From a virus: 29,555 nt of DNA. The stretch is taken from IMG/VR virus record IMGVR_UViG_3300020215_000118, positions 1 to 29,555 of that record, one strand, 5' to 3'. The notes beneath the pieces are model-generated. The model was given only the letters and a program-made list of their open reading frames with translations. It was not told where the DNA came from and ran no database searches. Position 1 is the first letter of the stretch, and each line of letters opens with the position of its first letter. Positions 1-8,055 of the stretch are shown in pieces. The translations under genes were made by a program, and so were the position numbers.

Positions 1-1145
1 AGATGCTGCCGGATGGCTTCGGCCAAGCCAACCACGACAACCACATGCGTCTAGTCAACCCGGCCAACGACGCGGTGATATCGGGGGAGGGCGGCAAGAA
101 CATGGGCCGGGGCGGCCGCTCCACCGTCTACTGCGTGGACGAGGCGGCCTTCGTCGAAAACGCCGAGGCCGTAGAGGCGGCGCTGTCGGGCAACACCGAC
201 TGCGTGCTGTGGGTCTCGTCGGTCAACGGGATGGGCAACCTGTTCGCCCGCAAGCGCCATAGCATCCTGAAGCCGCATCAGATCTTCCGCATGCACTGGC
301 GGGACGACCCTCGAAAGACGGAGGCGTGGGCCGAGGCCAAGAAGGCGAGCTTCTCCGACCCGACGACCTGGGCGAGCGAGTACGACATCGACTACAGCGC
401 CTCGGTCGAGGGCATCTGCATCCCGGCCGCCTGGGTCGAGAGCGCCAAGAGGGTCGCCAAGCTGGAGCCCCGGCTGCTGGCGTCCAACCGCAGCGTCACC
501 GGCTTGGACGTGGGCGCCGGCAAGTCCAAGTCCGTGGCGATCACCAAGGCCGGGCCAGTGGTCACGCCGCCCAGGTCCCGAGGCGAGCCGGACACCACCG
601 GCACCGCGCACTGGGCCCTCGACATCGCGAAGGCGCATGGCTCGGTGGTGCTGAACTTCGATGCGCCAGGCGTGGGCGCCGGCGTCTCGTCCACCCTGAT
701 GCACAATGAGGTGGACGGGCTCGAGGTGACCGCGGTCAACACCGGCGTGCCGCCTACGGAGCGCAAATGGCCCGACGGCCGGTCGTCCAAGGAGATGTTC
801 GGCAACCTGAAGGCCGAGCTGTGGTGGTTGTGCCGAACCGACCTTCAGCGAACCCACGAGCACGTGCTGTTCTTGGAGGGCAAGGAGAACGGCAAGGAGC
901 ACCCGGTCACTGATCTGCTGGCGCTTCCATCGGGGGACAAGGAGAGCGCCGCGCTCTGCCTGCAGCTGTCGCTGGTGAAGTGGGGCCGAAACGAGCGGGG
1001 CAAGATCGTCATCGAGACCAAGGACGCCTTGAAGCGGCGCGGGATCTCCAGCCCCGACCACGCCGACTCCCTGATGCTGACCTACGTCGAACCCGAGCCG
1101 GCCCCGACCGTGGCCATGTTCCTTCAGAAGAGGCACCGCAAATGA
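1..1145 (+). CDS. terL: Phage terminase large subunit (5'-truncated by window edge)
   Basis: Packaging motor and nuclease that drives DNA into the prohead. The frame is open from the window edge, so the first visible Met is probably internal and the Walker A region is missing. Numbering from that Met, a Walker B-like CVDEAAF (D46, E47) is followed by a coupling-type motif LWVSSVNG (about 69-76). An RNase H-like nuclease follows, with acidic residues in TGLDVGAG (D169), NFDAPG (D220) and DHADS (D352, D355). The gene ends in an ATGA overlap with the portal gene, the usual terminase-portal order. The family call rests on motifs and gene order. The exact subfamily is not determined. Confidence 0.93.
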   Translation, partial: MLPDGFGQANHDNHMRLVNPANDAVISGEGGKNMGRGGRSTVYCVDEAAFVENAEAVEAALSGNTDCVLWVSSVNGMGNLFARKRHSILKPHQIFRMHWRDDPRKTEAWAEAKKASFSDPTTWASEYDIDYSASVEGICIPAAWVESAKRVAKLEPRLLASNRSVTGLDVGAGKSKSVAITKAGPVVTPPRSRGEPDTTGTAHWALDIAKAHGSVVLNFDAPGVGAGVSSTLMHNEVDGLEVTAVNTGVPPTERKWPDGRSSKEMFGNLKAELWWLCRTDLQRTHEHVLFLEGKENGKEHPVTDLLALPSGDKESAALCLQLSLVKWGRNERGKIVIETKDALKRRGISSPDHADSLMLTYVEPEPAPTVAMFLQKRHRK

Positions 1146-2527
1146 ACCGCCTCACCCTGATGGCGAATGCCGCTCTGCGCCGCCTGGACGTCATGTTCCC
1201 GGGCTTCTTCGCCCAGGCCAAGCACAACCACTATGCCGACTTCGGCTATCCCACCGAGCTGGCCTTCCCCCAGTTCTACGCGATGTACATGCGTAACGGC
1301 ATGGCCCGGGCCGGGGTGGACAAGACGGTCGCCAAGACCTGGCAGGACACGCCCTTCTTACAGGATCACCAGCGCGATGGGAGCGCGGGGCCGGCCGCCG
1401 AGACGCCGCTGGAGAAGGAAATCCGGGAGCGGTTCGCCGACCTGCGGGTCTGGCAGCACCTGGCCGAGGCCGACCGGCGCTCGCTGGTGGGCTCCTATGC
1501 CGGCGTCATCCTGCGCCTGGCCGACAGCAAGACCTTTGACCAGCCGGTTGACCGGGTGCCGGGCGGTCTCGACGGCCTGGTCGAAGTCATCCCGGCCTGG
1601 GAAGGCCAGCTGACCGTGGCCGAGTGGGACAGCGTGCAGACCTCGGCCACCTACGGCCAGCCGAAGATGTACCAATTCACCGAGTCCGCGGTCGGCGGCG
1701 CGACGGGTCAGCCTCGGCAGTTCCGCCTGCATCCGGACCGCGTCATCATCTGGTCCAAGGACGGCACCGTGCATGGCCGCTCCCTGCTGGAGGCCGGCTA
1801 CAACGACTTGCTGACCCTGGAGAAGGTCAGCGGCGCCGGCGGCGAAGGGTTCTGGAAGAACGCCAAGTCGGCCCCGGTCCTCGAGGTCGACCAGAACGCC
1901 AAGCTCGCCGACATGGCCAGGGCGATGGGCGTGGCGCCCGAAGAGGTCGCCGACAAGATGAACGAGCAGGTGGAGGCCTGGCAGGCGGGCTTCGACAAGC
2001 TGCTCATGCTCCAGGGCATGAAGGCCACTTCGCTGGGCATCACGCTGCCCTCGCCCGAGCACTTCTTCAATATCGCCCTGCAGTCCTACGCGGCCTCGAT
2101 CTCCTGCCCGCTGAAGATCCTGGTGGGTTCCCAGACCGGCGAGCGCGCCAGCACCGAGGACGCCCGCGAGTGGGCCCAGACCAACATGGCCCGGCGCCTA
2201 GATCAGGCGGTTCCGAACACCCTAGCCATAGTCCGCCGGCTGGAGCGCTTCGGCATCCTGCCCGAGCGGGACTGGTTCCTCAGCTGGACCGACCTGACGG
2301 AAAGCAGCATCGGCGAGAAGATCGACCGGGCCGCCAAGATGGCCACGGTCAACCAGACCATGAAGGACACCGGCGAGTTCATCTTCACGCCCGAGGAGAT
2401 TCGGGCCGTGGTCGACTTCGAGCCGCTGTCCGACGCCGACAAGTTCCGGCAGGACCCCGACGCCGGCGACGCCGCCGATGCGCTGGGCGACCTGCCATCG
2501 CGCACCACCGAAGCCCAGGCGGCCTAG
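1142..2527 (+). CDS. Phage portal protein (DUF1073/phage_portal_3-like)
   Basis: 461-residue dodecameric portal candidate, the vertex ring through which DNA enters and leaves. The start is the ATG that overlaps the terminase stop (ATGA). The frame is open further upstream, but that part lies inside the terminase gene. The stretch around GSQTGERASTEDAREWAQ and the following RRLDQAVPNTLAIVRRLERFG resembles portals of the DUF1073 (Phage_portal_3) family, whose Pfam name also mentions Acb1. No additional C-terminal Acb1-type phosphodiesterase domain with paired HxT motifs is visible, and the protein ends in an acidic, Ala-rich tail. Position directly after terL supports the call. Confidence 0.88.
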   Translation: MNRLTLMANAALRRLDVMFPGFFAQAKHNHYADFGYPTELAFPQFYAMYMRNGMARAGVDKTVAKTWQDTPFLQDHQRDGSAGPAAETPLEKEIRERFADLRVWQHLAEADRRSLVGSYAGVILRLADSKTFDQPVDRVPGGLDGLVEVIPAWEGQLTVAEWDSVQTSATYGQPKMYQFTESAVGGATGQPRQFRLHPDRVIIWSKDGTVHGRSLLEAGYNDLLTLEKVSGAGGEGFWKNAKSAPVLEVDQNAKLADMARAMGVAPEEVADKMNEQVEAWQAGFDKLLMLQGMKATSLGITLPSPEHFFNIALQSYAASISCPLKILVGSQTGERASTEDAREWAQTNMARRLDQAVPNTLAIVRRLERFGILPERDWFLSWTDLTESSIGEKIDRAAKMATVNQTMKDTGEFIFTPEEIRAVVDFEPLSDADKFRQDPDAGDAADALGDLPSRTTEAQAA

Positions 2528-2555
2528 CCGCACCCGACCACCAAGGAGGCCGGCC

Positions 2556-2741
2556 ATGCCACCCCGCGATCCGGGCGTGCGCCCGCCCCGCCGTCCTATG
2601 CCACTGCCCCCGCCGCCGCCGCAGCAGTGGTCGTCCCGTCCCACCGAACCCAGCATCGCCTGGAAGGTCCTCAGCCACGGCCCGGTCCTTCTGGTCGGGA
2701 TCGGAATCGGCTCGGCCCTCGCCAACCTCCCTCAGGGGTGA
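2556..2741 (+). CDS. Small proline-rich single-pass membrane protein
   Basis: 61 residues, not recognised as a known family. The ATG lies after a strong Shine-Dalgarno (AAGGAGG, about 2543-2549). The N-terminal half is proline and arginine rich (a PLPPPPPQQ run). The C-terminal half carries one hydrophobic segment (about residues 40-56, VLLVGIGIGSALAN). It fills the gap between portal and protease genes, 4 nt before the protease ATG. The strong ribosome site and close packing argue that it is expressed. Function is unknown; a membrane-targeted moron or assembly-site peptide are possibilities only. Confidence 0.6.
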   Translation: MPPRDPGVRPPRRPMPLPPPPPQQWSSRPTEPSIAWKVLSHGPVLLVGIGIGSALANLPQG

Positions 2742-2745
2742 CCCC

Positions 2746-3918
2746 ATGAACCAGCTGCCCGCCGCCCGCGCCTTCATCGTCAACCGCGAGGCGGGCGACC
2801 AGGTGCGCGTCAACATCCGCACCCTGGCCAACACCGCCGCCGTGCGCCGCGAGAAGCGCAACGGCCGAGACGTGGTCATCGTGCCCAGCGCCACTCTGCC
2901 CGACGACGTGGTGATGAACGGCATCCTCTATCCGGCTGCCGAGATCGCGAAGGGCTTCAAGACCCTGGAGCGCTCGCCGGCTCCGCTCGGTCACCCGACC
3001 ATCAACGGCAAGTTCGTCTCGGCCCGCGACCCCGAGGGCATCAACCTCGGCTGGATCGGCGCTTGGAACGAGAACGTCCGGCAGGAGAAGGGCCGGGTCC
3101 TGCTGGACAAGGTAATCGACGTCGAGATGGCCAACCGCTCCGAGGGCGGCAGGGCGGTCCTGGCCGCGGTCGACAAAGGGGGTCCGATCCACACCTCCAC
3201 GGGCCTGCTCTGCATGCTCGAAGCCGCCAACGGCGAGGTGGATTACAAGCATATCGCCCGCGAACTGGAGTTCGACCACGACGCGATCCTGTTGGCGGAG
3301 GATGGCGCGGCCACCCCAGAGCAGGGCGTCGGGATGATGGTCAACTCGGCGGGCAACGAGATCGAGGTCATCAACAGCACCCTCACCGAGGACGCTGAGC
3401 GTGGCGTCGACTGGGCGGTCGACTACCTCGCCCAGGCTCTGGAGCGGCGCCAACGCGCGTCCGTGCTGGAGCGCTTCAAAGCCGCTGTCATCGAGGCCTT
3501 CAGGGGCTCCGGGCGGGAAACCTCACCCAAAGACGAAAAGGAAGACGCCATGACTGTCTCCAAGGAGCAGTTTGACGCGCTTTCCCAGAAGGTTGACGCC
3601 CTCTCGGAAAGCCTAAAGCCCGATGCGCTGGCTACCGCCATCGGCAACGCCGTCGCCACGGCCGTGAAGCCGCTGACCGACGCCAACGAGGCCCTGGTCC
3701 AGAACCAGCAGGCCAAGGACGAGGAAGAGCTGACCGGTCTCCGGCAGACGATCGCCAAGGCGAACCTCATGGACGAGGCAGCCGCCGGCGAACTGACCCT
3801 GAACGCCGCCCGCGCCCTCGCCAAGTCGGCCAAGCCCGGCTCCGCTGCGCCCCTCAACGGCGCTTTCAAGGGGGGCGGCGAGAAGCCCACCTATCAACTG
3901 CCGAAGGGGGAGGAATAA
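2746..3918 (+). CDS. DUF2213-type prohead protease fused to scaffold-like C-terminus
   Basis: 390 residues. The N-terminal two thirds resemble DUF2213 phage proteins, thought to be capsid-maturation proteases: LGHPTINGKF near residue 81 (H83) and HTSTGL near 149 (S151) are the conserved blocks and the likely catalytic His/Ser. After about residue 255 the sequence becomes charged and helical (KEDAMTVSKEQFDALSQKV and following), like a scaffold or delta domain. Position between portal and capsid genes fits. An in-frame internal ATG with its own Shine-Dalgarno is listed separately. Protease activity is inferred from family and place, not shown. Confidence 0.82.
   Translation: MNQLPAARAFIVNREAGDQVRVNIRTLANTAAVRREKRNGRDVVIVPSATLPDDVVMNGILYPAAEIAKGFKTLERSPAPLGHPTINGKFVSARDPEGINLGWIGAWNENVRQEKGRVLLDKVIDVEMANRSEGGRAVLAAVDKGGPIHTSTGLLCMLEAANGEVDYKHIARELEFDHDAILLAEDGAATPEQGVGMMVNSAGNEIEVINSTLTEDAERGVDWAVDYLAQALERRQRASVLERFKAAVIEAFRGSGRETSPKDEKEDAMTVSKEQFDALSQKVDALSESLKPDALATAIGNAVATAVKPLTDANEALVQNQQAKDEEELTGLRQTIAKANLMDEAAAGELTLNAARALAKSAKPGSAAPLNGAFKGGGEKPTYQLPKGEE
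3550..3918 (+). CDS. Possible nested scaffold protein from internal start
   Basis: In-frame ATG at codon 269 of the protease gene, preceded by AAGGAAG about 5 nt upstream. It would give a 122-residue helical protein with the same C-terminus as the protease. Lambda C/Nu3 and related phages make their scaffold from such an internal start. The charge-rich, low-aromatic, coiled-coil-like composition suits a scaffold, and no separate scaffold gene is seen before the capsid gene. This is an inference from the ribosome site and precedent. Confidence 0.45.
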   Translation: MTVSKEQFDALSQKVDALSESLKPDALATAIGNAVATAVKPLTDANEALVQNQQAKDEEELTGLRQTIAKANLMDEAAAGELTLNAARALAKSAKPGSAAPLNGAFKGGGEKPTYQLPKGEE

Positions 3919-3921
3919 CCC

Positions 3922-4383
3922 ATGGCGCGCATCAACAAGATCTTCCTCGGCCCCGCCGAGCAGAACAAGCCGCAGGTCCGCGAACTGCTCGCGTCCGTGG
4001 CCCTCAAGCCCGGCCGCCTGGCCGTCATCACGGCCGGCAAGTTCGCGCTGGCCGGCGCCACCACCGTCGGCAAGGTCTACCTGATCCAGGACAACTACCT
4101 GGCGCAGAAGGGCGTGGACGATGACTGGGCGCAGGACAGCGTGGCCATCGGCCTGGAGCTGTTCGACGACCAGCTTTACGCTGCGCGGATCGCCAACGGC
4201 GTCAATGTGGCCGCGATCGGCACCGCGCTGACCCCCGGCGCCAACGGCACGCTGGCCATCGCCAGCACGTCCGACCTCGTCGTCGCCTACAGCGAAGAGG
4301 TCTTCAACAACAACACCGGCAGCGAACAGCTGATCCGCATCCGCCCTGCGGGTAGCGCGTCGCACCTGTCGGCCGCGTCCTAA
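3922..4383 (+). CDS. Head decoration-like structural protein
   Basis: 153 residues, starting 3 nt after the protease stop and ending 12 nt before the capsid start. Rich in Ala/Gly and beta-prone sequence (KPGRLAVITAGKFALAG; ARIANGVNVAAIGTALTPG), without Cys or a signal peptide. Genes of this size between protease and capsid commonly encode the capsid decoration or stabilisation protein (gpD position in lambda). I do not recognise a specific family by sequence, so the call depends mostly on position and composition. Confidence 0.6.
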   Translation: MARINKIFLGPAEQNKPQVRELLASVALKPGRLAVITAGKFALAGATTVGKVYLIQDNYLAQKGVDDDWAQDSVAIGLELFDDQLYAARIANGVNVAAIGTALTPGANGTLAIASTSDLVVAYSEEVFNNNTGSEQLIRIRPAGSASHLSAAS

Positions 4384-4395
4384 GGAGGGGCGACC

Positions 4396-5463
4396 ATGCG
4401 TTACTTCGATCAACAGCTCGTCGCCAACTCCCGGCCGCACGCGGCTTGGTGGGGCGAGGTCTCGGTGGTGCGCGAGCACTTCCACCGGACCGAGGAGGCC
4501 CATGCCGGCCTGATGAATGAACTGCTCGGCAACGCCGCTGCGGTTCTGCCGCGCGACGCCTGGCTCGACCTCGACGGGATCACCCGACGGGTCATGCGGA
4601 ACGATGAAGGCCAGGTGTTCATGGCCGACCTCATGCCGCTGGCCAAGGCCGTCCACATCGGCAAGCTGGTTCACCTGTCGCGCGTCTCCTCGGACGCCGG
4701 CACGGTCCAGCGCTCGATGAGCGGCCAAGTCGCCAACCCGCTGGACAAGGTGGCATACGACTACCGGGGCGCCCCGGTCCCGATCTTCTCGACCGCGTAC
4801 GGCCGGGAATGGCGGGAGTGGAACACCCTGCAGTCGGAGAACTTCGACGCCCTGTCGGACGACCAGGAGGCGCACACCGCCAAGCTGCGTCGCGACATGG
4901 CGCAGTATGTCCTCGACGGCGACCCCAAGCTGACCTTCCAGGGCTACACGGCCAGCGGCATCCGCACCTCGACCCTGTCCAAGGCCATCAACCTGGGCAC
5001 GGCTGGCGGCGGCGCCAACATCGACCTGACTTCCGCGTCCACCACCTCGGACGCCATCGACGCCTTCTTCACCCAGACCCTCGGCGCCATGCTTGACGCC
5101 AACCTGATCACGGGCAAGGTCAACTTGTACGTCTCGCCCGAGATCGGCCGGAACCTGGACCGCTCCTACTCCGGCTCGTCCGGCTTCAAGGGCGGGACGC
5201 TGATGAGCTATCTTCTGACCAACCGGCGCATCAACAAGATCGCGGTCACCTACGAACTCAGCGGCAACCAGTTCTTCGGCTTTGTCCCGAACGCCGAGTA
5301 CATCCGCCCGCTGGTTGGCATGGCAGTCAACACCACGGCCATCACCCGCCTCAACCCGACCGACAATTACCAGTTCCTGGTGATGGGCGCGCTCGGGATC
5401 GAGATTCGGGCCGACTTCTCCGGCAAGTCCGGGGTCTTCTACTCCACCGACATCGACAGCTAA
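4396..5463 (+). CDS. Major capsid protein
   Basis: 355 residues, the shell subunit. The size, an N-terminal helical region (DAWLDLDGITRRVM), the central block RGAPVPIFSTAYGREWREW and a C-terminal domain with strands such as YQFLVMGALGIEIRADFSG suit an HK97-fold capsid of the encapsulin-like type. A good Shine-Dalgarno (AAGGAGGGG) precedes the ATG. Following protease and decoration genes it is the expected next gene. A hairpin follows the stop codon. The exact capsid family was not determined. Confidence 0.85.
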   Translation: MRYFDQQLVANSRPHAAWWGEVSVVREHFHRTEEAHAGLMNELLGNAAAVLPRDAWLDLDGITRRVMRNDEGQVFMADLMPLAKAVHIGKLVHLSRVSSDAGTVQRSMSGQVANPLDKVAYDYRGAPVPIFSTAYGREWREWNTLQSENFDALSDDQEAHTAKLRRDMAQYVLDGDPKLTFQGYTASGIRTSTLSKAINLGTAGGGANIDLTSASTTSDAIDAFFTQTLGAMLDANLITGKVNLYVSPEIGRNLDRSYSGSSGFKGGTLMSYLLTNRRINKIAVTYELSGNQFFGFVPNAEYIRPLVGMAVNTTAITRLNPTDNYQFLVMGALGIEIRADFSGKSGVFYSTDIDS

Positions 5464-5471
5464 GGCGGCGG

Positions 5472-5507
5472 GGTCCCGGCTACGGCCGGGGCCTCCCTGC
5501 GGGGAGA
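5472..5507 (+). promoter_or_regulatory. Tandem hairpins downstream of the capsid gene, second near the next ribosome site
   Basis: A 9-bp stem (5472-5480 with 5485-5493, one T.G wobble) closes a TACG loop, giving C(UACG)G, a member of the very stable UNCG tetraloop class. It starts 9 nt after the capsid stop. A second short stem (CTCCC/GGGAG) follows at once and pairs part of the purine-rich ribosome site of the next gene. There is no T-tract, so it is not an ordinary terminator. mRNA stabilisation or dampened downstream translation is inferred. Confidence 0.5.
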
Positions 5508-5513
5508 GGCAAC

Positions 5514-5837
5514 ATGAAAATCCAGATCACCGCCGGTGGCATCTACAACGCCAAGGGCGAGGAAATCCCGGTCGGCACGGAACTGACCGTCAAGGGCGAA
5601 CCCACCGCCTGGGCCGGCCGCTACACGGTCGTGTCGGGCGGGAAGTCCGAGGGCAAGACCGCCGTCACCAACCCGGCGCCCAGCCTCAAGGCCGAGCATC
5701 ACGGCGGCGGCAAGTTCAACATCACCGAGGGCGAAAAGGTCCTGAAGGAAGGCCTCACCAAGGCCGATGCGGACGCCTTCAACGCCCTGTCCGACGAGGA
5801 CAAGGCCGCCTTCATCGCGGCCCAATCGAAGGACTAA
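5514..5837 (+). CDS. Hypothetical head-region protein
   Basis: 107 residues, no recognised family. The N-terminal half is beta-prone (MKIQITAGGIYNAKGEEIPV) and resembles a small SH3-like or barrel fold. The C-terminal half is a charged segment ending LSDEDKAAFIAAQSKD, like a short helical recruitment motif. Comparable small proteins often follow the capsid gene in siphophages. The ribosome site GGGGAGAGG lies partly in a hairpin after the capsid gene. The stop is 4 nt before the next ATG. Confidence 0.65.
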   Translation: MKIQITAGGIYNAKGEEIPVGTELTVKGEPTAWAGRYTVVSGGKSEGKTAVTNPAPSLKAEHHGGGKFNITEGEKVLKEGLTKADADAFNALSDEDKAAFIAAQSKD

Positions 5838-5841
5838 CCCG

Positions 5842-6348
5842 ATGGCCGGCTACGGTGACGACGCGACATTCGACGCATGGCTGGCCTCCAACGGCTACAG
5901 CCTGCCCCCTGGCGCACCGGCTACGGCCGTCTTGCGCCAGCGGGGCAGCACTTATCTCGATGGCCTGTACGGCAGCCGCTATACCGGCGCCCCGACCGGC
6001 GGCTATGCCCAGGAGCGCGCATGGCCGCGCACCGGCGCCACCGCCTACAGCATGGCCATCCCCGACAACGTCATCCCGACCCCCATCATCCATGCCAGCT
6101 ACGCGGCGGCGCTCCAGGAGGCCAAGACCCCCGGCAGCCTCGCGCCCGTTGTGACCGCCGGCCGGCAGATCAAGCGCGAGAAGGTCGAGGGCGCCGTGGA
6201 GCGTGAGTACTTCCAGGGAGGCGATGACGCGACCGCCAACGCCGTCCCGGTCCTGGCCGAGGTCGCTGGGCTGGTCGCCCCCTACCTGCTGCCCGAGGAC
6301 AACGGCGGCGTCGGTCTCTGGGCAGTTGGACAGCCCGCTGGCCTGTGA
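5842..6348 (+). CDS. DnaT-like head-tail adaptor protein
   Basis: 168 residues starting at ATG 5842. The layout of an N-terminal acidic/aromatic helix (DDATFDAWLASNGY), a conserved RQRGSTYLDGLYGSRY, an AWPRTGA segment and IHASYAAALQEA resembles the phage adaptor family annotated as DnaT-like, which attaches to the portal as a head-completion ring. Gene order after the capsid agrees. The nearby Glu/Gly-rich VEREYFQGG segment is typical of the family's middle part. It is not a replication DnaT; the name comes from fold similarity only. Confidence 0.7.
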   Translation: MAGYGDDATFDAWLASNGYSLPPGAPATAVLRQRGSTYLDGLYGSRYTGAPTGGYAQERAWPRTGATAYSMAIPDNVIPTPIIHASYAAALQEAKTPGSLAPVVTAGRQIKREKVEGAVEREYFQGGDDATANAVPVLAEVAGLVAPYLLPEDNGGVGLWAVGQPAGL

Positions 6349-6360
6349 CATGGTGGCACC

Positions 6361-6599
6361 GTGGCAGATCATGAAGACCGCATCTCCCTGATCGGGGCGC
6401 ACAGGAAGCCGGCGCTCCTCGCGACCGCGGCGCTCCAGGACATCATCGGCCAGGCCAGGGCCCTTGAGGCCGCCGCCTTGCGCAATCGAGCCCCGAGGAT
6501 CAGGCCGCCATCCGGCAGCGCGGCCATGATCTGCTCGACGCCTATTTCGACCACACCGCCGCCGCCGCGACGGCCGTCCGATTGCTGATCGACCCGTAG
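6361..6599 (+). pseudogene. Small head-region gene split by a -1 frameshift
   Basis: GTG at 6361 opens a frame that begins MADHEDRISLIGAHRKPALL, but from about codon 42 its product turns into Pro/Arg/Ser-rich nonsense up to TGA at 6588. The frame one base back carries a sensible continuation, EDQAAIRQRGHDLLDAYFDH and on to TAG 6597-6599. That frame is blocked upstream by TGA 6465-6467 and lacks its own ATG, GTG or TTG. A single shift between 6468 and about 6495 would join them into roughly 79 residues. No canonical slippery heptamer is visible there, so a one-base deletion or a sequence error is more likely than programmed shifting. Confidence 0.55.
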
Positions 6600-6605
6600 G
6601 TCTCC

Positions 6606-7646
6606 ATGCCCCGCACCCCGACGCAGCAACAGCTCTTCGCGGAGCTGATGGATCGGTATGGCCCGGAGATCGCCGAAGCATTTCTTGAGGCGATCCGCGA
6701 TCTGCGCTCGAACGTCAACCTGCAAGCCTTCCAGGGGGCCCTGGAGCGAGGAGACATCGAGGGGGCTATCACAGCCCTCAATCTCGAAACGGCCGCCTAC
6801 GAGCCTCTGGAGACGGTTATACGCGACGCCTACTTGGCGGGGGGTCGGGCCGGCGTCCGCACCATGCCAGGCATCGGGCGCCTGATCGTCGGCTTCAGGT
6901 TCGACGTGCGGAACTTCCGGGCCGAGGCCTGGCTGCGGGATCACTCATCGAGACTGATCACCAGCATCTTGGAAGAGCAGCGCGCGGCAGTGCGCGAAGC
7001 CCTCGGGGCCGCCATGGTAGTGAGCCAGCATCCGCGCACCACGGCACTGGAGATCGTCGGCCGGGTCAACCGGGCTACCGGGGCCCGTGAGGGCGGCATC
7101 CTGGGCCTGTCTGACCCTCAGCGGGCGGCTCTGGCCAAGGCGAAAGCCGAACTGGCCTCGGGCGACCCTGAGCAGCTGCAGAACTACCTGACCCGCGAGC
7201 GGCGCGACCGGCGCTTCGATCGGTCGATCACCAAGGCCATCCGCGAGGGCCAGCCCGTACCCGCCGACGTCGCGGCCATGGCGGCCGAGCGGTACGGCGC
7301 CAGGCTCGAGCAGCTGCGGGGCGAAACCATTGGCCGCACCGAGGCTTTGACCAGCCTGCGGGCGGCCAAGCTGGAGTCCTACGAGCAATTGGTCCAGGCG
7401 GGCCACGTCACCGCCGACCAGGTGCAGAAGGTCTGGAAGGCTAGCGCCGACCGCCGCACGCGAGACACCCACGCCAACCTCCACGGCAAAGTGGTCGGCC
7501 TTCGCGAGCCGTTCCGCAGCATCAGCGGGGCCCAGATGATGTTCCCGGGCGACACCAGCCTGGGCGCCCCGGCTGCGGAGATCGTTGCCTGCCGCTGCGA
7601 TTTCGCGGCGCGCATCAACTGGCGGGCGCTGGCCGGCGTCAGCTGA
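6606..7646 (+). CDS. Phage Mu F-like minor head (head morphogenesis) protein
   Basis: 346 residues. The C-terminal part shows the Phage_Mu_F (SPP1 gp7-like) pattern: IGRTEALTSLRAAK, then KVWKASADRRTRDTHANLHG (about residues 275-295), FPGDTSLGAP and the Cys-rich end ACRCDF (C329, C331). The N-terminal half is helical with alternating charges. Members are minor capsid components needed for head assembly or ejection. They usually sit right after the portal; here the gene lies later in the head cluster. ATG 6606 is 6 nt after the split gene's TAG. Confidence 0.87.
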   Translation: MPRTPTQQQLFAELMDRYGPEIAEAFLEAIRDLRSNVNLQAFQGALERGDIEGAITALNLETAAYEPLETVIRDAYLAGGRAGVRTMPGIGRLIVGFRFDVRNFRAEAWLRDHSSRLITSILEEQRAAVREALGAAMVVSQHPRTTALEIVGRVNRATGAREGGILGLSDPQRAALAKAKAELASGDPEQLQNYLTRERRDRRFDRSITKAIREGQPVPADVAAMAAERYGARLEQLRGETIGRTEALTSLRAAKLESYEQLVQAGHVTADQVQKVWKASADRRTRDTHANLHGKVVGLREPFRSISGAQMMFPGDTSLGAPAAEIVACRCDFAARINWRALAGVS

Positions 7647-7671
7647 GCAGCCGAGCCGACGGAGGATCCTG

Positions 7672-8052
7672 GTGAGCCAGTTCTACGAGGACATGGCCGG
7701 CATGGCCAACGAGATGATCGCCGAGTTTGGCCAGGCCGTCACCCTGAGCGTCACGACGCCCGGCAGGTACGACACCAAGACCGGCAGGAGTTGGGGCCCC
7801 ACGACCTCCACCACCCACTGCCGAGGCATCGACCGGGCTTACAAGGCCGACGAGATCGACGACACGCTGGTCAAGCGAGGCGACAAGCGCCTCATCGTCA
7901 GCCCCCGGGACGCCTCGGGCGCCGCCTTGGATCAGCCTACCGCGAACGGCCGTGCAACCCTGGCCGACGGATCGAGCTGGACCATCATGGCGGTCGAGCC
8001 GATCCGTCCGGGTGGGTCGGCGATCATCTACATCGTGCAACTTAGGAACTAG
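7672..8052 (+). CDS. Head-closure/tail-attachment protein candidate
   Basis: 126 residues from GTG 7672, chosen because GGAGGA lies 5 nt upstream; the frame is open further 5' but that part overlaps the Mu F-like gene. Short beta-rich protein with AVTLSVTTPGRYDTKTG, a central RGIDRAYKADEIDDTLVKRG, and ending SAIIYIVQLRN. This matches the usual look and position of head-closure (lambda gpFII/SPP1 gp16-like) proteins, which plug the portal-adaptor channel. The family call is inferred from order and size. Confidence 0.65.
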   Translation: MSQFYEDMAGMANEMIAEFGQAVTLSVTTPGRYDTKTGRSWGPTTSTTHCRGIDRAYKADEIDDTLVKRGDKRLIVSPRDASGAALDQPTANGRATLADGSSWTIMAVEPIRPGGSAIIYIVQLRN

Positions 8053-8055
8053 GCA

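Noticed and set aside
1142-2527. Acb1 anti-CBASS nuclease fused to the portal
   Set aside because: The portal's Pfam name mentions Acb1, but no paired HxT motifs or extra C-terminal domain are present and the length fits a portal alone.
6468-6500. Programmed -1 frameshift in the split head gene
   Set aside because: No X XXY YYZ heptamer and no strong downstream stem in the permitted window, in contrast to the clear signal in the tail chaperone gene.
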